From Flavobacteriales bacterium (lineage in GTDB: Bacteria; Bacteroidota; Bacteroidia; Flavobacteriales_F; PHOS-HE28): a stretch of 64,000 bases of DNA. Both the position numbers and the translations under genes were made by a program. The stretch spans positions 97,977 to 161,976 of the forward strand of contig JADJKO010000008.1 in the NCBI GenBank assembly GCA_016705955.1, written 5' to 3'. The notes under the pieces are model-generated. The model had not been told where the DNA came from and did no database searches. It saw only the letters and a program-made list of their open reading frames with translations. Position 1 is the stretch's first letter; each line of letters opens with the position of its first letter. Shown here piece after piece: positions 34,385 to 42,657 of this stretch.

Positions 34385-34476
34385 TTACCGCAAAGGGCAC
34401 AAAGAGCGCAAAGGGGAATACGAATGCGGCGGCCTGCGTGCATTCCTTCGTGTCCTTTGCGCTCTTTGTGGTAAGA
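34385..34476. repeat. Palindromic repeat element in the sufD-sufS spacer
   Basis: CACAAAGAGCGCAAAGG (34398-34414) and its perfect inverse (34454-34470) flank a short loop, and TTACC/GGTAA extend the pairing at the outside. The 103-bp spacer consists almost wholly of this element. It is a different sequence family from, but the same kind of structure as, the elements at 38505-38609 and 32321-32602. Confidence 0.8.
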
Positions 34477-34481
34477 CCTCC

Positions 34482-35747
34482 TCATAGCATTCCCAGTTTC
34501 GTGTCGATCAACCCAGCCAAATGCTCGCGCCAATGCTCGTTCGCGATCCGTTCCAGCACATCGTTCATGAACGCATGCGCCATCATCTTCTTCGCCTCGG
34601 CCTCGCTCACCCCACGTGAACGCAGGTAGAACATGCCCTGCTCATCGAAGCGCCCGATGGTACAACCGTGGCTGCACTTCACGTCGTCGGCGTAGATCTC
34701 CAGTTCGGGCTTGGTGAAGATGCGCGCGTCATCGCCTTGCAGGATGTTCGCGTTGCTCTGGTAGGCGCGGGTGCGCTGGGCATCCTGCTTCACGTACACC
34801 TTGCCGTTGAATACGCCCGTGCCCTTTTCCGCCACGATGCCCTTGTACAGTTCGTTGCTCGTGCAATCCGGCACGTCGTGACCGATGTACGTGTGGTTAT
34901 CGCAGTGCGTGGTGCCGTTCAGGACGTAGACGCCGTTCAGTTCGGCATGCGCTTCCGGACCGGCCAGCGCGATGTGTACTTCGTTGCGGATCAACGACCC
35001 TTCCAAGGTGGTGGTGTCGATGCTGAAGTGGCCTTTCGCGTTCACCAGCACACCGTCAAGGCCGATCATCGATGGACCATCAGCGGCATTCTGCAGCAGG
35101 TGGATCGCGAGGCATGCGCCTTCACCCAACACGCTTTCGCGCACGGCGTTGATCAGACTCCCGCCAACGTTGTTGCCAACCGTCTCGAAGATCACTTCGG
35201 CTTCGGCGTCTTGATGGAGCATCAACAGATCGCGCGGCTGTATCAAGGCATTGCTGTCCGTGATCACATGAAGCATGTGGATCGGCTTTTCAACCTTCAC
35301 TCCCTTTGTCACCAAGAGTATCGATCCGTCGGTTGGTGCAGCGGCGTTCATGGCGGTGAAGAGCCGGTCGTTGATCGGAGCGTTCGCGCCATAGTGCTCC
35401 TTCACCGGACCGTGGGAGAGGTGCTTGCTCAGGCTGTCGATGACCAGTCCTTTCTGCACCTTGAGATCATCGCTCAGGTCCGCGCGGAAGTGGCCGTTCA
35501 CGAAGACAATGCGGGTGACATCGAAGGGCAGGCGCACTGGTAGTGTCACCGTCGCAGCGGCATTCGGAACAGAGTAGTTCTGGTTGAACAACTTGCCAAC
35601 GCGCGTGTATTTCCAAGCTTCGGTCCTGGTGCCGGGGATCGGCAGCGCATTGACCTGCGCCAAGGCCTCCGCCGCGTTGGGCCATGTGCTTCCTTCCAAT
35701 AGTGGCAGCACGGTGGTCTTCGGATCGGTTATGGTTGTAGCGGTCAT
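34482..35747 (-). CDS. sufD: Fe-S cluster assembly protein SufD
   Basis: A 421-residue SufB-paralogous scaffold component of the SufBC2D complex. It shows TRTEAWKYTRVGKLF near the N-terminus, the parallel beta-helix in the middle, and the conserved C-terminal part KCSHGCTIGRFDEQGMFYLR followed by SRGVSEAEAKKMMAHAF. The ATG at 35745-35747 (MTATTITDP) gives a 35-nt gap to sufC. A start at 35798 is open but would overlap sufC by 16 bp and adds residues without family support. Confidence 0.95.
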   Translation of the reverse strand: MTATTITDPKTTVLPLLEGSTWPNAAEALAQVNALPIPGTRTEAWKYTRVGKLFNQNYSVPNAAATVTLPVRLPFDVTRIVFVNGHFRADLSDDLKVQKGLVIDSLSKHLSHGPVKEHYGANAPINDRLFTAMNAAAPTDGSILLVTKGVKVEKPIHMLHVITDSNALIQPRDLLMLHQDAEAEVIFETVGNNVGGSLINAVRESVLGEGACLAIHLLQNAADGPSMIGLDGVLVNAKGHFSIDTTTLEGSLIRNEVHIALAGPEAHAELNGVYVLNGTTHCDNHTYIGHDVPDCTSNELYKGIVAEKGTGVFNGKVYVKQDAQRTRAYQSNANILQGDDARIFTKPELEIYADDVKCSHGCTIGRFDEQGMFYLRSRGVSEAEAKKMMAHAFMNDVLERIANEHWREHLAGLIDTKLGML

Positions 35748-35782
35748 TTCGTTGGGGCTGGAAATTTCCCGCCCGTACTGAT

Positions 35783-36523
<741 letters not shown>

Positions 36524-36536
36524 GGAATGCAAATGC

Positions 36537-37030
36537 GTTACGTGTTGACGGGTTACGTGTTGCGTGTTCGGCCTTTTACGGTAGTGCGGCTTACGTTCCC
36601 CGGTTGGCTTTGGTAGGCTTCGAGGTATTTGATGAATTTTCCGATCCGTTCGCCCAAAAGCTTCGCCTCCTTTTTCAATGGTTCGAACTCGCTTTCTGTG
36701 ATGAATTCACCATCGAGACAACAATAGAGCTGAGATCGCAATTCACCCGCAGACCCTTTCGCGATGGTCAGAAAGTTGATGAAGAAATTGTTGTTGTTCC
36801 GCTCAAATCCCTCAGCGATGTTTGACATGACAGAAACAGAAGCCCTCCGGATCTGACGACGTAAGTCCGGGTCTTCATTGAACACCTTGCGACGCGTGAT
36901 CGTATAGATCTTCTTGTTCAGCGCACGCGAGTCCTTCCAAGTATCAAGGTCTTCAATCTCTTTGATGGTGGCCATTGTTCAGTTGTTTCAGTTTCCAGAA
37001 CGCGTAACACGGAACCCGTCAACCCGTAAC
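36537..37030 (-). mobile_element. IVS-like element: four-helix-bundle gene bounded by 33-bp inverted repeats
   Basis: The four-helix-bundle gene at 36553-36975 is framed by two 33-bp sequences, 36537-36569 and 36998-37030. They are inverted copies with only 4 mismatches (shared core GTTGACGGGTT). The unit of 494 bp lies exactly between sufB and sufC. Genes of the S23 family are known from intervening sequences in 23S rRNA genes, where they also sit between complementary ends. No transposase and no clear target-site duplication were seen. The left repeat covers the last codons of the gene. Confidence 0.7.
36553..36975 (-). CDS. Four-helix-bundle protein (S23/IVS family)
   Basis: A 140-residue protein of the S23 ribosomal-intervening-sequence family, related in fold to the Avd accessory protein of diversity-generating retroelements. 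Typical segments are DLDTWKDSRALNKKIYTITR, RRQIRRASVSVMSNIAEGFE, FINFLTIAKGSAGELRSQLY and LGERIGKFIKYLEAY. The basic, helical surface suggests nucleic acid binding. The final residues (VSRTTVKGRTRNT) run into the flanking inverted repeat. Its place inside the suf operon, with AT-richer sequence than its neighbours, suggests acquisition as a unit and not a role in Fe-S assembly. Confidence 0.88.
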   Translation of the reverse strand: MATIKEIEDLDTWKDSRALNKKIYTITRRKVFNEDPDLRRQIRRASVSVMSNIAEGFERNNNNFFINFLTIAKGSAGELRSQLYCCLDGEFITESEFEPLKKEAKLLGERIGKFIKYLEAYQSQPGNVSRTTVKGRTRNT

Positions 37031-37043
37031 TCTTCAAACCTCC

Positions 37044-38492
37044 TTATCCAACAGATCCTTCCAACGATACCGCCAACAACTTCTGGGCTTCCACCGCGAA
37101 TTCCATCGGTAGCTGGTTCAGCACCTCTTTGCAATACCCGTTCACGATCAGGCTCACGGCCTTTTCGGTTTCGATGCCACGTTGATTGAGGTAGAAGATC
37201 TGGTCCTCGCCGATCTTGCTGGTGGTGGCTTCATGCTCCACCATCGCCGTGGGGTTCTCGCTCTCGATGTACGGGAAGGTGTGCGCACCGCAACGATCAC
37301 CGAGCAGCAGTGAATCGCATTGACTGAAGTTGCGCGCACCCTTCGCACCCTTGCCGATCTTCACCAGTCCACGGTAACTGTTGTTGCTCAAGCCCGCGCT
37401 GATCCCCTTGCTGATGATGGTGCTCTTCGTGCCCTTGCCGATGTGCGTCATCTTGGTGCCGGTGTCGGCTTGCTGACGGTTGTTCGTCACCGCCACGCTG
37501 TAGAATTCACCGGTGCTGTAGTCGCCCTTCAGCACACAGCTCGGGTACTTCCAGGTGATCGCGCGACCGGTCTCCACCTGCGTCCAGCTGATCTTGCTGC
37601 GCGCCCCTTCGCACAAGCCGCGCTTGGTCACGAAGTTGAAGATGCCGCCCTTGCCGTCCTTGTCGCCGGGATACCAATTCTGGACGGTGCTGTACTTGAT
37701 CTCTGCGTCCTTCAGCGCGACGAGCTCCACCACCGCAGCGTGCAATTGGTGCTCATCGCGGATCGGTGCGGTGCAGCCTTCGAGGTAGCTCACGTAAGCG
37801 CCTTCATCGGCGATCAGCAGCGTGCGTTCGAACTGGCCGGTCATGGCCTCGTTGATGCGGAAGTAGGTGCTCAACTCCATCGGGCAGCGCACACCCGGCG
37901 GGATGTAGCAGAAGCTGCCATCGCTGAACACGGCGCTGTTGAGCGCGGCGAAGTAGTTGTCCGTGCGGGGCACCACGCTGCCGAGGTACTTCTTGATCAG
38001 ATCCGGGTGGTTGTGTACCGCTTCGCTGAAGCTGCAGAAGATGATGCCCTTCTCCTTCAATGCCGCTTGGAAGGTGGTCTTCACGCTCACGCTGTCGAAC
38101 ACCACATCTACTGCGACACCGACCAAGCGCTTCTGTTCCTCCATGCTGATTCCGAGCTTCTTGAAAGTCTCGATCAACTCGGGATCGGCCTCGTCGAGGC
38201 TGTTCAACGTGGGCTTCTTCTTGGGTGCGCTGTAGTAGTACGCGTTCTGGTAATCGATCTTGGGGTAGTGGACGTGCGCCCAGTGCGGCTCCTCCATCTT
38301 CTGCCAGATGCGGTAGGCTTCGAGGCGCCACTCCAGCATCCACTCGGGCTCGTTCTTCTTCGCGCTGATGAAGCGCACGATGTCCTCATTCAATCCCTTC
38401 GCGGCCTTATCACTCTCGATGTTGGTGATGAAGCCGTAGGCGTACTCCTTCTCGGTGACTTCCTTGAGGATATCGTCGGTGTCCTGTGCCAT
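37044..38492 (-). CDS. sufB: Fe-S cluster assembly protein SufB
   Basis: A 482-residue scaffold subunit on which Fe-S clusters are built. It shows the N-terminal EYAYGFITNIESDKAAKGLN, GVRCPMELSTYFRINE, VSYLEGCTAPIRDEHQLHAA, SKGISAGLSNNSYRGLV, and near the end the SQCDSLLLGDRCGAHTFPYI segment with conserved cysteines and EHEATTSKIGEDQIFYL. The start ATG at 38490-38492 begins MAQDTDDILKEVTEKEYAYG. Further upstream the open frame is only the translated intergenic repeat (TTEARRHRE). Confidence 0.97.
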   Translation of the reverse strand: MAQDTDDILKEVTEKEYAYGFITNIESDKAAKGLNEDIVRFISAKKNEPEWMLEWRLEAYRIWQKMEEPHWAHVHYPKIDYQNAYYYSAPKKKPTLNSLDEADPELIETFKKLGISMEEQKRLVGVAVDVVFDSVSVKTTFQAALKEKGIIFCSFSEAVHNHPDLIKKYLGSVVPRTDNYFAALNSAVFSDGSFCYIPPGVRCPMELSTYFRINEAMTGQFERTLLIADEGAYVSYLEGCTAPIRDEHQLHAAVVELVALKDAEIKYSTVQNWYPGDKDGKGGIFNFVTKRGLCEGARSKISWTQVETGRAITWKYPSCVLKGDYSTGEFYSVAVTNNRQQADTGTKMTHIGKGTKSTIISKGISAGLSNNSYRGLVKIGKGAKGARNFSQCDSLLLGDRCGAHTFPYIESENPTAMVEHEATTSKIGEDQIFYLNQRGIETEKAVSLIVNGYCKEVLNQLPMEFAVEAQKLLAVSLEGSVG

Positions 38493-38504
38493 GAATGCAT
38501 TCAA

Positions 38505-38609
38505 ACCACAGAGGCACAGAGGCACAGAGAACGCGAATTCACTGTGTAGCTCATCATGCCTTGTCGCTTGCTCATTTTGAATTTCTCTGTGTCTCCGTGC
38601 CTCTGTGGT
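38505..38609. repeat. Palindromic CAGAGGCA repeat element in the sufA-sufB spacer
   Basis: Two 27-bp arms, 38505-38531 and 38583-38609, are inverted copies with 2 mismatches. Each arm consists of CACAGAGG/CACAGAGA units. The element fills the spacer between sufB and sufA and would form a long hairpin in the operon mRNA. Confidence 0.85.
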
Positions 38610-38614
38610 GAACC

Positions 38615-38941
38615 TCAGATCGAAAAGCTCTCCCCGCATCCACACGTCCGGCTCGCGTTCGGGTTGATGAACTGGAAGCCTTTTCCGTTGAGACCGCCGC
38701 TGAAATCGAGCGTGGTGCCGAGCAGGTAGAGCATGCTCTTCTTGTCGATGACCACCTTCACGCCGTTGTCCTCAAAAACCTTGTCGCCGTCCTTCATCTC
38801 GTTGTCGAAGATGAGGTCGTACATGAGGCCGGAGCAGCCACCGCCCTTCACGCCCACGCGTACAAAGTGCTGCGGCCCACGGCCTTCCATGCCGAGGAGC
38901 TTGGTCACCTCGGTCTTGGCATTCTCACTGACCTTGATCAT
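38615..38941 (-). CDS. sufA: HesB/IscA/SufA-type iron-sulfur carrier
   Basis: A 108-residue A-type Fe-S carrier. The three conserved cluster-binding cysteines are present as Cys36 (GGGCSGLMY), Cys100 and Cys102 (RTCGCGESF). It is the first gene of the SUF operon, and a perfect -7 element lies upstream. The spacer to sufB is occupied by a palindromic repeat. Confidence 0.95.
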   Translation of the reverse strand: MIKVSENAKTEVTKLLGMEGRGPQHFVRVGVKGGGCSGLMYDLIFDNEMKDGDKVFEDNGVKVVIDKKSMLYLLGTTLDFSGGLNGKGFQFINPNASRTCGCGESFSI

Positions 38942-38953
38942 GGCCTATTTGGA

Positions 38954-38968
38954 ATTGTTCTAAACAAT
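38954..38968. promoter_or_regulatory. Palindrome in the suf operon leader
   Basis: ATTGTTCTAAACAAT is a perfect 6+3+6 inverted repeat just downstream of the predicted transcription start and 13 nt before the sufA ATG. It is AT-rich in a GC-rich genome and could be an operator for an iron or redox regulator. The regulator is unknown. Confidence 0.5.
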
Positions 38969-38978
38969 GACGCGGCCC

Positions 38979-38986
38979 CAAAGATA
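38979..38986 (-). promoter_or_regulatory. -7 element of the suf operon
   Basis: The minus strand reads TATCTTTG, a perfect match to TAnnTTTG, 37 nt upstream of the sufA start. This is probably the main promoter for the whole sufA-to-DUF2480 operon. Confidence 0.55.
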
Positions 38987-39241
38987 CTGAGGATGAGGCG
39001 AGGTTCCATGGGTTGAAGTGGAAGGAGTTGAGGGAAGTAAGAGGTCTTTTACCGCCAAGACGCAATCCGCCGTATGGCGGACCAAGGACCCGCCACGCAT
39101 TGGCAGCTCATTTTCAAACACACGTTGCGAAACCGTTGCGTTCGTTGCAGCCTGCCCCGGACCTGAGCCGGGGTGGCGGTGAGGTATTCAACCTACTTTC
39201 TAGCCATCCCGATCGACGGATAAACCGTCCAGGCCTTGAAC
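38987..39241. other. Gene-free leader upstream of dinB with small inverted repeats
   Basis: No gene is supported here. It contains TCCGCCGTATGGCGGA (39068-39083), a 6-bp-stem palindrome, and CCCCGG...CCGGGG (39155-39160 with 39168-39173), both of REP-like appearance. A -7-like TACTTTC is at 39194-39200. The operator-like inverted repeat shared with dnaE is listed separately. Confidence 0.6.
39212..39229 (+). promoter_or_regulatory. Operator-like inverted repeat before dinB
   Basis: ATCGACG, 7 nt, then CGTC lies 12 nt before the dinB ATG. The same half-sites with the same 7-nt spacer form a perfect 10-bp inverted repeat before dnaE (53520-53546). This suggests shared control of the two error-prone polymerase genes. 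Confidence 0.5.
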
Positions 39242-40474
39242 ATGCTCGCCCGCGACCAACGCACCATCCTGCATCTCGATCTCAACACCTTCTTCGTTTC
39301 GGTGGAACGCTTGCGCGAACCGAAGCTGATCGGCCGACCTGTCCTGATCGGAGCCGACAGCGATCGTGGCGTAGTGGCCTCATGCAGTTATGAAGCGCGC
39401 ACGTTCGGCGTGCGCAGCGCCATGCCGATGAAGATGGCCAAGCAACTGTGTCCGGAGGCGATCATCCTGCGTGGCGACAGTGGTGCTTACTTGAAGAAGA
39501 GCGATGAGGTGACGGAGATCATCCGCGCGCATGTGCCGCTGTTCGAGAAGAGCAGCGTGGACGAGTTCTATGTGGACCTGAGCGGCACCGACCGTTTCCA
39601 CGGCAGTTGGAAGATGGCCACCGAACTGCGGCAACGCATCATCAAGGAGAGCGGACTGCCCAACTCGCTCGGCCTCTCCATCAACAAGACCGTGAGCAAG
39701 GTGGCCACCGGCGAAGCCAAGCACCGACCCGATGGCCAATTGCAAGTACCCGGCGGAACCGAAAAACCCTTCCTCGCGCCCATGCCCATCGAACGCATCC
39801 CCGGCGTGGGCGGCAAGACCGCGCACTTGCTGCGCAGCATGGGCGTGGCGAAGATCCACACCATGCAGGAATTGCAGGTGGACCTGATGCAACGCTTGCT
39901 CGGCGAACACGGCCCGGTGCTGTGGCGCAAAGCGAATGGCATCGATGACAGCCCGGTGATCGCATGGCACGAGCGCAAGAGCATCAGCACCGAACGCACT
40001 TTTTCGCGCGACACCATTGATGTGGTGAAGCTGCGCGGGCTGCTCACCGCCATGGCCGAGAGCCTCGCCTTCCAACTGCGCAAGGGCGCCAAGCTCACCA
40101 GTTGCGTCGCCGTGAAGATCCGCTACGCCGACATGAACACGCACACGCGGCAAGTGCGCATCGGCTACACCGCGTGCGATCACATCATCCTGCCGCTGAT
40201 CCACGACCTTTTTCGCGCGCTGTACGATCGTCGCCAGCGCATCCGCTTGGTTGGCGTGCGCTTCAGTCACCTCGTGGGTGGCGGCCATCAGATGGATGCC
40301 TTCACCGACACACAAGAGGCGATGGACCTCTACCAGGCGATGGATCGCATCCGCAAACGTTTCGGCGACCGCACCGTGATGCGCGCGAGCGGCATGGATG
40401 CGCACAGCATCGGAAGGATGGATAACCCCTTCGATGGGCAGGCGCCGGTGCTGTTGGCGAACAGGAGGACGTGA
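39242..40474 (+). CDS. dinB: DNA polymerase IV (Y-family)
   Basis: A 410-residue translesion polymerase. The catalytic carboxylates are in ILHLDLNTFFVSVE and KSSVDEFYVDLSG. Fingers and palm motifs are SYEARTFGVRSAMPM and SLGLSINKTVSKVATGEAK, and a helix-hairpin-helix follows at IPGVGGKTAHLLRSMG. The C-terminal little-finger domain is present; a beta-clamp motif is not obvious. The ATG at 39242 was used; a TTG two codons earlier is possible. In Bacteroidota such genes are often paired with a DnaE-type polymerase, which here lies 10 kb away at 50229-53513. Confidence 0.95.
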   Translation: MLARDQRTILHLDLNTFFVSVERLREPKLIGRPVLIGADSDRGVVASCSYEARTFGVRSAMPMKMAKQLCPEAIILRGDSGAYLKKSDEVTEIIRAHVPLFEKSSVDEFYVDLSGTDRFHGSWKMATELRQRIIKESGLPNSLGLSINKTVSKVATGEAKHRPDGQLQVPGGTEKPFLAPMPIERIPGVGGKTAHLLRSMGVAKIHTMQELQVDLMQRLLGEHGPVLWRKANGIDDSPVIAWHERKSISTERTFSRDTIDVVKLRGLLTAMAESLAFQLRKGAKLTSCVAVKIRYADMNTHTRQVRIGYTACDHIILPLIHDLFRALYDRRQRIRLVGVRFSHLVGGGHQMDAFTDTQEAMDLYQAMDRIRKRFGDRTVMRASGMDAHSIGRMDNPFDGQAPVLLANRRT

Positions 40475-40481
40475 TCACGGA

Positions 40482-40943
40482 TCAGGGACCGGTGATCCGT
40501 TCCGTGGAAACACCGTGGCAGCGGTTGCACGCACCATCGTGGATCGGCTCCGTCATGAACGCGGTATCGCCCGATGGGATGAGTATCGCAGGGAAGATCG
40601 TTTGATCGAAGGGGATCTTGTCCGATGTGTACACGTTCCCGAGCCCATCCACATCAATGGAACGCACAAACGTACCCTGCCCTTGAGGAAGGGTGAACAA
40701 CAACAGCTTGGCATTCGAGAGGGTGGTGTGGTGATCACTGTAATACACCGTGCCGCCGATCTGCCAGCAGCCGTGTCCTTCGCCATCCGGATGATGGCAA
40801 CTCATGCAATTCTCGCCGACATTGTGGCTCCGGGTCGATCCGTGGGAGCTGGTCCCACCACCTTCACACTTGCCGTGTTTGCACGCATCGGCCATCACTC
40901 CCAAGAGGGACAGCATCGCCAATGCCTTCCATGTGTTGCGCAT
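40482..40943 (-). CDS. Diheme c-type cytochrome-like exported protein
   Basis: A 153-residue exported protein with two CxxCH heme-binding motifs (CMSCHH and CNRCHG), one near each end of the mature protein. The N-terminus MRNTWKALAMLSLLGVMADA is a signal peptide, possibly a lipoprotein signal at the Cys that follows. Between the hemes a region resembles a small beta domain (GNVYTSDKIPF). It ends 7 bp from the end of the convergent dinB gene. An electron-transfer or heme-sensor role is likely, but the partner is unknown. Confidence 0.8.
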   Translation of the reverse strand: MRNTWKALAMLSLLGVMADACKHGKCEGGGTSSHGSTRSHNVGENCMSCHHPDGEGHGCWQIGGTVYYSDHHTTLSNAKLLLFTLPQGQGTFVRSIDVDGLGNVYTSDKIPFDQTIFPAILIPSGDTAFMTEPIHDGACNRCHGVSTERITGP

Positions 40944-40988
40944 TCTACAGCGAAGCTATACCGGCCCATAGGAGGCTCCGATGGCATA

Positions 40989-42593
40989 TCAATCCTTAAC
41001 AACGCGCAGACAGGTACCATCCGCCAAGCGCAGTAGATAGGGACCGCTGGAACGATCGTTCATGTCGATCACATTGCGCCCCGGTCTCAATAAGAGCGCT
41101 TGCACCCGCTGACCCGCTCCATTGAAGAGGTCCGCAGGCAGCGGACGAACAATGTTCACCTCCACATTCAGCACATCGTTCACGGGGTTCGGCCAAAGGG
41201 TGATGCTGGAGTTGTGGGTTTGTTCAACCACGGAAGTGCTCAAACCACCGATGCGCCCCACCATGGCGGACTGCGTACTGACCGCTCCCGTGGTGTGCGG
41301 GGGGAACATGAACTCGCCGGAGATGTGCCCCGCGAAATGAATGGCATCGCTTTCCGCCAGCGCGGTGATCGTCTGTGCATTGTTGGAGAAGCCGATAGGG
41401 TTGCTGGTCGCCGCCCATTGCGGGGTGCCATCCGGTGCGAAGGAGACGATCGTCATCGATCGTGCGCCGAGCGTGAGACCATTGCTCACCACGCTGTTGC
41501 CCCAGTCCACCAGGCCGCGCAGATTGCCGAAGAGGTAGGGGTTGTCGTTCGCATCCACCGCGAGGCACGGTCCCTTGCTGCGGTTCATATCACCGGTGAT
41601 CGGACCGCCGGCCGGATCGCTTTCAGCGCCCCAGAGGAATGTGCCCGTGCTATCCAGCTTGGCGATGAACGTGGCGTACACCCAATCGGGTCCGTTGAAA
41701 GCGATGCCTCCCCAACTCGTTCCTTCGAGAAGCATGGCACCACCGATGTACGCATGACCATCGGTGGTAGCCACCACCGTGGGGTTGTGGAAGGTGACGT
41801 CATCCGCGAACTGGGCGAAGCCCGCCGTTCCGTCCGGCTGATAACGCAACACGAACATCGAGTAGCCAGTGGTGCCATAACCTTGGTAAGCCTGACCTCC
41901 GAATGCGAATCCATTATTGTCCGCCGAGCCGCTCACATACAATCCGCCCCAAGGATCGAAACTGATGGTGCCGATCAGGCGTGGGCCATCGATAAGGCGC
42001 GTTTCCACATCATTCCCCAGTGCGTTCACGCGGATGACCTTGCCAATGCCCCATTCCGAGAAGGCGTACCACAAGTTGCCTTGCGGATCGATCGCCAGGG
42101 AAGCGATATCGCCTGCATTGGGTTGGGTCATGGAGATGTTGCGTGCCCATTCAACGAAGCCGGTGGTGAGGTCGACAGCAACAAGGAACCGGTTCTCATA
42201 CCATGCAGCCTGACCCGCAACTCCCCCGAGGTTCGAGCCGTCACACCAGCCCATGTTCCCCATGAAAGATCCAGCGAAGTAGGCTTTGCCATCAGCGCCA
42301 ACGGCCGCAGCTGAGACATGCACCGAGTCAAAGAGCGCGCACGACCAGACGGATGCACCAGTCGTGGGGTCGAGCCGTTCCATGATCGCCTGACCATATA
42401 CCGTTTGTCCATAAACAAATGTGCCCGTCGTCTGGCGCATGCCCACTAAGTGACCGGGTGCAGAGGCCAGCACCTGGTCCGGCATTTCCGGATTCATCGT
42501 GTAGGCCATCGGCGCACTGGTGAGCCAGTCCACTTGTTGGGCGGCGAGAGGTGCGACGAGCGTGGCGAAGAGAGCGAGTGTAATGATGCGCAT
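40989..42593 (-). CDS. Secreted propeller-like protein with T9SS type A sorting domain
   Basis: A 534-residue exported protein. The signal peptide is MRIITLALFATLVAPLAAQ (start at the second Met of the open frame). The body has repeats of the type AVGADGKAYFAGSF, AIDPQGNLWYAFS, SFDPWGGLYVSGS and AVDANDNPYLFGNL, which suggests a beta-propeller. The last ~80 residues are a T9SS type A sorting domain (ITLWPNPVNDVLNVEV up to LRVVKD). It is a paralogue of the next upstream gene (42658-44694), with which it shares orientation and architecture. Confidence 0.85.
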   Translation of the reverse strand: MRIITLALFATLVAPLAAQQVDWLTSAPMAYTMNPEMPDQVLASAPGHLVGMRQTTGTFVYGQTVYGQAIMERLDPTTGASVWSCALFDSVHVSAAAVGADGKAYFAGSFMGNMGWCDGSNLGGVAGQAAWYENRFLVAVDLTTGFVEWARNISMTQPNAGDIASLAIDPQGNLWYAFSEWGIGKVIRVNALGNDVETRLIDGPRLIGTISFDPWGGLYVSGSADNNGFAFGGQAYQGYGTTGYSMFVLRYQPDGTAGFAQFADDVTFHNPTVVATTDGHAYIGGAMLLEGTSWGGIAFNGPDWVYATFIAKLDSTGTFLWGAESDPAGGPITGDMNRSKGPCLAVDANDNPYLFGNLRGLVDWGNSVVSNGLTLGARSMTIVSFAPDGTPQWAATSNPIGFSNNAQTITALAESDAIHFAGHISGEFMFPPHTTGAVSTQSAMVGRIGGLSTSVVEQTHNSSITLWPNPVNDVLNVEVNIVRPLPADLFNGAGQRVQALLLRPGRNVIDMNDRSSGPYLLRLADGTCLRVVKD

Positions 42594-42657
42594 GCGGAAT
42601 GGATCTGGTTGCAATGACACCAAGGACCGATGTTCCGTTGTCCCGGATCGAACAGGA

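Noticed and set aside
38493..38645. N-terminal extension of SufB to 38645
   Set aside because: The extra residues (TTEARRHREIQ, VPLCLCGLN) are the translation of the palindromic intergenic repeat and overlap the end of sufA.
39155..39173. CCCCGG...CCGGGG as a dinB operator
   Set aside because: Such GC-rich palindromes are common interspersed repeats in GC-rich genomes, and it is far from the dinB start; the ATCGACG repeat is the better operator candidate.
39380..40405. 341-residue minus-strand frame
   Set aside because: It is antisense to dinB with no recognisable domain.
41100..42314. 404-residue plus-strand frame
   Set aside because: It is antisense to a T9SS type A cargo gene with a signal peptide and sorting domain.
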